From Pseudomonadota bacterium (GTDB lineage Bacteria; Myxococcota; UBA9042; PHBI01), in contig SYAK01000544.1 in assembly GCA_005788935.1 (NCBI GenBank), positions 1 through 19,669 of the forward strand: a stretch of 19,669 bases of DNA. Direction: 5' to 3'. Shown in pieces: positions 15,465 to 19,669 of this stretch (the stretch's first letter is position 1; every line of letters starts with the position of its first letter). The translations under genes and the position numbers were made by a program. The notes beneath the pieces were generated by a model that made no database searches, was not told the DNA's origin, and saw only the letters and a list, made by a program, of their open reading frames with translations.

Positions 15465-18400
15465 GTTCGGTCACCCGGCGCCGCCGCAGCGCCGCCATCG
15501 CACCGAGCGCGAGGAACCACGCGCCGCCAGCCCCGCCAGCGCCACACCCGCCGTCGTCCGAACGCCCCGACGCAGCCTCCGCCACGGCCCCAGCGTCAAC
15601 CTCGGAGGTCGCGTCCGCGTCGGGCGCGGCGTCGGGCGTCGCCTCGGGGGTCGCGTCCGGCCCCGGCTCGACGGCATCCCAGGTGCGGTAGGGCACAGGG
15701 TCATCCTCGTAGTTGCCAGTCCGATGCGGGTTGGCACCGAAGCCGTTCCACTCGAAGACGCCGCCCGCTCGCGCCTCGGTCTTCCACGCAAAGAGCCAGC
15801 CGTCGCGGGTCGAGATGGCGACGTCGAGCTTCTTGTCCCCGTCGAAGTCGCCCACGGCCGGGGTGGCGATGATCCAGCCACCCGTCTGCTTCGGGAAACC
15901 AGCCGGCTTCTCGCCCTTGTAGTTCCAGGCCTGCAGCAGATAGCCGCCCGAGCCGACGATGACCTCGGGGTTCGTGTCGTTGTCGAGATCGGCGACAGTC
16001 GGGCTGTTGAAGAACTGCCAGTCGTCATGGATTCGCGGGAAGCCCTCCATCATGCGGCCCGTGTCGGTGTCCCAGCCCGACATGTGGTGGTCGAACTCGC
16101 CGCGCTTGCCACCGCCCGCGAAGGCGAGCGCGAAGTTGAAGCCCGCGGTCCCCTTGACCATGTCGAGGCCACCCTCGCCGTCGATGTTCGCGAAGGCCCC
16201 GTTGTTCATCAGGATGTAAGCCGGGCTGTCAACCGAGTCCGACAGGGGGCCGAAGGCCTGGTTGTTCATCTTGCCGTTGTGCGACGACGTCTTGTAGGGC
16301 GTTCCATCGTGGCGGAAGAGCCAGCCCTGCGTGGAGATCGTGTCGAAGCTGACCTCGAGGGTGCCGTCGAAGTCGAGGTCGGCGAGCATCGGGTTCGCGA
16401 CGACGCCGCGCCCGACGACGGGCAGCACGTTGACCGTCAGGCCGAAGAGGCTGCGCGGCCAGCCCGGGACGACCTCGCCGGTGCGCCCGTCGATGACGTA
16501 GGCCGTGGCCTCGTTCTCGACGCCAGCCGCACCGTAGACCTCGGACGAACCGGTCGCGATCTCGGGATCACCGTCGCCGTCGAGGTCACCGACGGCCGGT
16601 GTCGCGACGATGCGGTCACGGCGGCGCTCGGAGGCCGGGTCGCCGGCCTGGAAGATGCGCACCGGGTAGGGTGCCATCGGCGACCCGTCGGCGTGCCACA
16701 CGTAGATGTGCTGGTCCATCGCCGCCGCGATGATCTCGAGCCCCGGCTCGCCGTCGAGGTCGTAGAGCACAGGAGATGCGAAGAAGCCGCTGTCGATGGC
16801 CGTGTCCGGGTTCAGCGTGAGGCCAGCGACCATGGCGTAGTCGACGCTCTGCGGCCAACCCTCGCGCCGCGTCCCGTCATGCTCGAAGACGAAGACGGCG
16901 CCATCCCAGGTGGTCAGGACGATCTCGAGGTCGCCATCGCCTTCGAGGTCGCCGACCGACAGCGGCATCATCGCGTTCTGGCGGGCGACGTCCGGGTCGA
17001 TGCGGCCATTCTTCGCGACGCAGCCGGTCTTGTCCGCGCGGAAGGCACAGCTGAGGCGGTGGTTGCCCGGCTGGCTGACCTGCAACGAGCGGCGCTGGTC
17101 GACGGTGACCGGGAAGCCGGCGAGCTCGGTCCCGTCCTGCTGGTACGCGTGGACGCGGCCGTCGGAGGTGAAGATCACGAGCTCCTCATCGCTGTCGCCG
17201 TCGAGGTTCGCGAAGATGGGAGAGGACTCGGCGGACGTCCCGAGGTCGATCGGGAACGCCTCGAAGGCGCTGGGATCCTTGTGGAAGATGAAGCCCTTGC
17301 GATGCTCGCCCTTGACCGTGCCGCCGCCAGGCAGCGTCGCCTCGGCGCGAAGGCGAAGGGTCACCGCGTACTGGTGCGGGTCCGTCAGCGCCCGGGCGTA
17401 ATCGAAGGGCACCTGCGTGACGTCCCAGGTGGCGCAGACGTCGTTGCGGCCCGCCGTCGTGCCCGAGGCGAGCTCGACGAAACCGGCGTTCGGATCGACC
17501 CCCGTCGCGTACTCGAGCACCCAGCGGACCTCCGCGTAGCGCGGGGCGAGGCCGTCGGCGCGCTGGTTCAGGCGACAGGTGACGGGGACGGTCGGGGTGC
17601 GGTCGGGGTCGATGACCTGGAACCACGACGGCGCCTCGATGTAGACCTCGGGCGGCAGCTGGCCGGCCATGACCATGTCGACGCTCTTGCGGGCGTTCGT
17701 GCGGCCGTAGCCGAAATGCCAGTCGAATCCGGGGCCCGAGCGGTACTTCTCGGGATCGTTGTCGTTCGGGTTGATGGCGATGTCGTCGACCGAGTGGATG
17801 AGGATCTGCTTGACCTCCTCGGACGACAGCGGCGGGTTGAGCCCCTTCTTGAGGGCCGCGGCATAGATGAGGCCGACATGCCCCGAGGTGACACCAACCG
17901 ACTCGGAGCTGCAGCCCGTGCCTGGCGCCGACAGCAGCAACTGCATGCCGTAGTTGGTGCAGTTGTTGAAGTTCAGGAAGGTGTCGCTGATTTCCGGCTC
18001 GGCCTCGTCGAACATAATCGCGTGGACGTAGATCGAGTACTCGCCCGAGCCGGGGTAGTTGTGATGGAAGCTCAGCTCGTCGGCGGCCGACGTGACGGCC
18101 GCGACGTTGTTCGCGTAGGCGTAGGCGAGGGCGGCGCGGGCGAACTCGGTGTAGTTGACCGTGCCGAGCGCCGACTGGATGACGTGGGCGCCGACGTCCG
18201 TCGAGTAGACGACGCCGTGGGCGAACTCGTTGGAGTCCGTGACAAAGCTGTCGCCGACCCGGATCATCAGCACGGTGCAGTCGGGGCAGACGCCGATGTC
18301 GCCGATGCCGTTGTTGCCCTCGGCCGCCGAGTCGCGGGCCTCGCCGTTGCCATGGCCGAAGGCCGTGTCGTCATGGGCGTCGTTGTCGTCCATGAAGAAG

Positions 18401-18996
18401 TCCCACCCGGAGATGTCGTCGACGTAGCCGGTGCCGTCGTCGTCAACCCCGTCGCTGCACTTCTTCAACAGGTCCTGCGGGTCGATCATCCCGTTGCGGT
18501 TCATGTCCCAGTCGGCGAGTGCCGCCTGTTCGGACCCCGCCGCGGCGTAGTAGTCCCGGATGTCGAACCAGCCGCTGCCATTGACGTCAAAGGCGTCGGC
18601 CCCAGCGGGTGGGTTCGTGAGGGCCGCCGGCTTGCAGTCCGCGAGCTCGCCGCGGTGCAGATAGTACTTGTTCACGAGGTCGCGATTGTCCCAGTAGGCC
18701 CCCGAGTCGTGGATCGCGATGATGACGCGGCGGTCACCTGGGGTCACCTGCCACGCACGGTCCGCGTGGAGCCCGGGCCCGAGGTTGTCGCGCTCGTTCG
18801 GGTCGTCGATGTTCGCCTTCCAGCCCGCCGGGAAGGCAGACCAGAGATTCCAGAGGCCGCCGTAGCCCGGATCATTCGGGGGCGCGAGGGTGGGATCTTC
18901 ATCGGGGCCGTTCGGCCAGCTAGCGGAGACCATCGGGGCCGCAGTGGTCGCGAGGGCGAGGCCAGAGGCGGCGAGGGCGAGGCGGAGGCGACGCAT
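15460..18996 (-). CDS. Exported subtilase-like protein with FG-GAP/VCBS repeats and MYXO-CTERM-like tail
   Basis: A secreted or surface protein of 1178 aa. Signal peptide: residues 1-25 (RRLRLALAASGLALATTAAPMVSA). Residues about 75-440 look like a peptidase S8 fold: Asp97 in VIIAIHDSGAYWDNRDL, His215 in FGHGNGEARD, NNGIGDIGVCPDC, and GTGCSSESVGVTSGHVGL (360-375) where GTSMAxPHVAG is expected. Acidic EF-hand-like loops DVNGSGWFDIRD, DMNRNGMIDPQD and DDDGTGYVDDISGWDF interrupt it. Residues about 595-1072 carry eight FG-GAP/VCBS-like repeats (such as VGDLEGDGDLEIV, VGDLDGDGDPEIA, VADLDNDTNPEVIV, VGDFDGDKKLDVAI), probably a beta-propeller. A PDA/EATPDA linker then leads to DDGGCGAGGAGG, a hydrophobic stretch and RRRR, like MYXO-CTERM sorting tails. 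ATG 18996 was chosen over 19050 for the AAGGA seven bases upstream and the signal peptide. The catalytic Ser is not obvious, so activity is open. Confidence 0.85.
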   Translation of the reverse strand: MRRLRLALAASGLALATTAAPMVSASWPNGPDEDPTLAPPNDPGYGGLWNLWSAFPAGWKANIDDPNERDNLGPGLHADRAWQVTPGDRRVIIAIHDSGAYWDNRDLVNKYYLHRGELADCKPAALTNPPAGADAFDVNGSGWFDIRDYYAAAGSEQAALADWDMNRNGMIDPQDLLKKCSDGVDDDGTGYVDDISGWDFFMDDNDAHDDTAFGHGNGEARDSAAEGNNGIGDIGVCPDCTVLMIRVGDSFVTDSNEFAHGVVYSTDVGAHVIQSALGTVNYTEFARAALAYAYANNVAAVTSAADELSFHHNYPGSGEYSIYVHAIMFDEAEPEISDTFLNFNNCTNYGMQLLLSAPGTGCSSESVGVTSGHVGLIYAAALKKGLNPPLSSEEVKQILIHSVDDIAINPNDNDPEKYRSGPGFDWHFGYGRTNARKSVDMVMAGQLPPEVYIEAPSWFQVIDPDRTPTVPVTCRLNQRADGLAPRYAEVRWVLEYATGVDPNAGFVELASGTTAGRNDVCATWDVTQVPFDYARALTDPHQYAVTLRLRAEATLPGGGTVKGEHRKGFIFHKDPSAFEAFPIDLGTSAESSPIFANLDGDSDEELVIFTSDGRVHAYQQDGTELAGFPVTVDQRRSLQVSQPGNHRLSCAFRADKTGCVAKNGRIDPDVARQNAMMPLSVGDLEGDGDLEIVLTTWDGAVFVFEHDGTRREGWPQSVDYAMVAGLTLNPDTAIDSGFFASPVLYDLDGEPGLEIIAAAMDQHIYVWHADGSPMAPYPVRIFQAGDPASERRRDRIVATPAVGDLDGDGDPEIATGSSEVYGAAGVENEATAYVIDGRTGEVVPGWPRSLFGLTVNVLPVVGRGVVANPMLADLDFDGTLEVSFDTISTQGWLFRHDGTPYKTSSHNGKMNNQAFGPLSDSVDSPAYILMNNGAFANIDGEGGLDMVKGTAGFNFALAFAGGGKRGEFDHHMSGWDTDTGRMMEGFPRIHDDWQFFNSPTVADLDNDTNPEVIVGSGGYLLQAWNYKGEKPAGFPKQTGGWIIATPAVGDFDGDKKLDVAISTRDGWLFAWKTEARAGGVFEWNGFGANPHRTGNYEDDPVPYRTWDAVEPGPDATPEATPDAAPDADATSEVDAGAVAEAASGRSDDGGCGAGGAGGAWFLALGAMAALRRRRVTEP

Positions 18997-19130
18997 CAGG
19001 GAGTCCTTGCAAGGGCGAAACGAGGGGCCCGTCGCGCACGGTCGAGCCACGCTGCAGTGGACTGGAAATGCGACGCGTTTGCAAGCACGACGCGCGACCT
19101 GTCGACGATGCAGTGGCGCAGGCCTCGCGA

Positions 19131-19152
19131 CCTGACTTGACGGTATGTCAGG
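19131..19152. repeat. CCTGAC/GTCAGG inverted repeat upstream of the subtilase-like gene
   Basis: 6-bp arms CCTGAC (19131-19136) and GTCAGG (19147-19152) with a 10-base centre. The centre supplies a second left arm, TTGAC, giving TTGACGGTATGTCAG (19137-19151), which is a 9-of-10 match to CTGAC-N5-GTCAG. It lies about 135 bp before the chosen start. Confidence 0.45.
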
Positions 19153-19190
19153 CCAGTCCGCGTGTGGGACGGGACCGCCCGGGGCGTTGA

Positions 19191-19205
19191 CTGACGTCTC
19201 GTCAG
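19191..19205. promoter_or_regulatory. CTGACGTCTCGTCAG palindrome between hslU and the subtilase-like gene
   Basis: Perfect 6-bp arms with a 3-base centre, 18 bp after the hslU stop codon and about 195 bp before the next start. It is an exact member of the CTGACGNNNCGTCAG family. It could end the hslU transcript as a small hairpin or act as an operator for the downstream gene; no U-tract is present. Confidence 0.5.
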
Positions 19206-19223
19206 ATAACGAGGAATTGTTTG

Positions 19224-19669
19224 TCAGAGAATGTAATTCTCGAGATGCGGGTCCTGGACGATGCCCGTGAGGGCCCGAGAGACGTAGTCGGCGTCGATGT
19301 GCAGCGCGCGCTCGGCCCGGTCGGGCGCGTCGAAGCTCACCTCATCGAGCAGGCGCTCGAGCACCGTGTGGAGTCGGCGGGCCCCGATGTTCTCCTGACG
19401 CCCGTTCACGTCCGCCGCGATGCGGGCGAGGGCCGCGATACCGTCGGGGGCAAACGCGACGCTGAGTCCCTCGGTGCCGAGGAGCGCCGCGTACTGACGG
19501 GTGAGCGCATTCTCGGGCTCGGACAGGATGCGGATGAAGTCGGCTTCGGTCAGCGGCTCGAGCTCGACGCGGATCGGGAAACGCCCTTGCAGCTCGGGGA
19601 TGAGGTCCGAGACCTTTGACATATGAAAGGCGCCCGCCGCGATGAAGAGGATGTGGTCGGTCTTGACCA
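19224..19669 (-). CDS. hslU: ATP-dependent protease ATPase subunit HslU, C-terminal part
   Basis: HslU is the AAA+ unfoldase that feeds substrates to the HslV peptidase in the cytoplasm. The reading frame is open to the right edge, so only the last 147 residues are visible. They begin [21 protein letters not shown], continue with [15 protein letters not shown] and the sensor-2 region [19 protein letters not shown], and finish in HLENYIL. The final YIL is the tail that docks into HslV. The internal ATG at 19622 is not the start, because the conserved [13 protein letters not shown] lies before it. The Walker motifs and hslV would be expected just outside the window to the right. Its stop reads CTGACA, and a family palindrome follows 18 bp later. 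Confidence 0.97.
   Translation of the reverse strand, partial: VKTDHILFIAAGAFHMSKVSDLIPELQGRFPIRVELEPLTEADFIRILSEPENALTRQYAALLGTEGLSVAFAPDGIAALARIAADVNGRQENIGARRLHTVLERLLDEVSFDAPDRAERALHIDADYVSRALTGIVQDPHLENYIL

Noticed and set aside
15724..19140. A 1138-codon open frame on the plus strand, antisense to the subtilase-like gene
   Set aside because: It has no recognisable domain and is rich in Val, Arg, Asp and Gly, as expected from the complement of a high-GC gene. The minus-strand frame has a signal peptide, repeats and a ribosome binding site.
2808..19205. The recurring palindromes as a CRISPR array
   Set aside because: Copies are 15 bp, irregularly spaced over kilobases, and no cas gene is present.
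19227..19241. Inverted repeat GAGAAT-GTA-ATTCTC at the end of hslU
   Set aside because: It encodes the conserved ENYIL C-terminus and the arms are short; probably coincidence.

Overview
This is a high-GC bacterial window packed with genes. Nearly all read on the minus strand; the single clear plus-strand gene is lspA. Conserved genes (gatCAB, ffh, hslU, lspA, uppP, mtnA) show a Gram-negative chromosome. One very large secreted protein ends in a Cys/Gly-rich patch, a hydrophobic stretch and an Arg cluster, which resembles the MYXO-CTERM sorting tail. With the DA/PDA-rich linker before it, this points to Myxococcota or a related former deltaproteobacterial lineage. The lineage call is inference from motifs only.

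Layout in minus-strand transcription order (right to left). (1) The C-terminal part of hslU enters from the right edge (19224-19669). (2) A 227-bp gap with CTGAC/GTCAG palindromes follows. (3) A 1178-aa exported subtilase-like protein with eight FG-GAP/VCBS-like repeats comes next (15460-18996). (4) A 282-bp gap holds three more palindromes or degenerate copies. (5) A stand-alone receiver protein (14779-15177) overlaps by 4 nt the GTG start of a 1018-aa S41/CTP protease with a long beta-rich tail (11726-14782). (6) ffh follows (10002-11597). (7) lspA, carrying a roughly 165-residue insertion, is convergent with ffh (8924-9982). (8) Divergent from lspA is a putative lipoprotein with a Cys-rich C-terminus (7947-8699). 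(9) uppP and manC overlap by 4 nt and are followed by a 42-bp perfect palindrome. (10) A phosphohexomutase with a TTG start, then gatC, gatA, gatB and mtnA, run closely spaced off the left edge.

Functionally, the window mixes cell-envelope work with translation and salvage. The envelope genes cover undecaprenyl carrier recycling, Man-6-P to Man-1-P to GDP-mannose, lipoprotein maturation, SRP targeting and periplasmic proteolysis. The others cover transamidation of misacylated tRNA and methionine salvage.

The signal least explained by the genes is a family of 15-bp palindromes, CTGAC-N5-GTCAG, most often CTGACGNNNCGTCAG. Eight exact copies lie in this window, mostly in the gaps between genes, with several degenerate copies. 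No mobile element, CRISPR array, tRNA or rRNA gene was seen. No gene-free stretch exceeds 300 bp.
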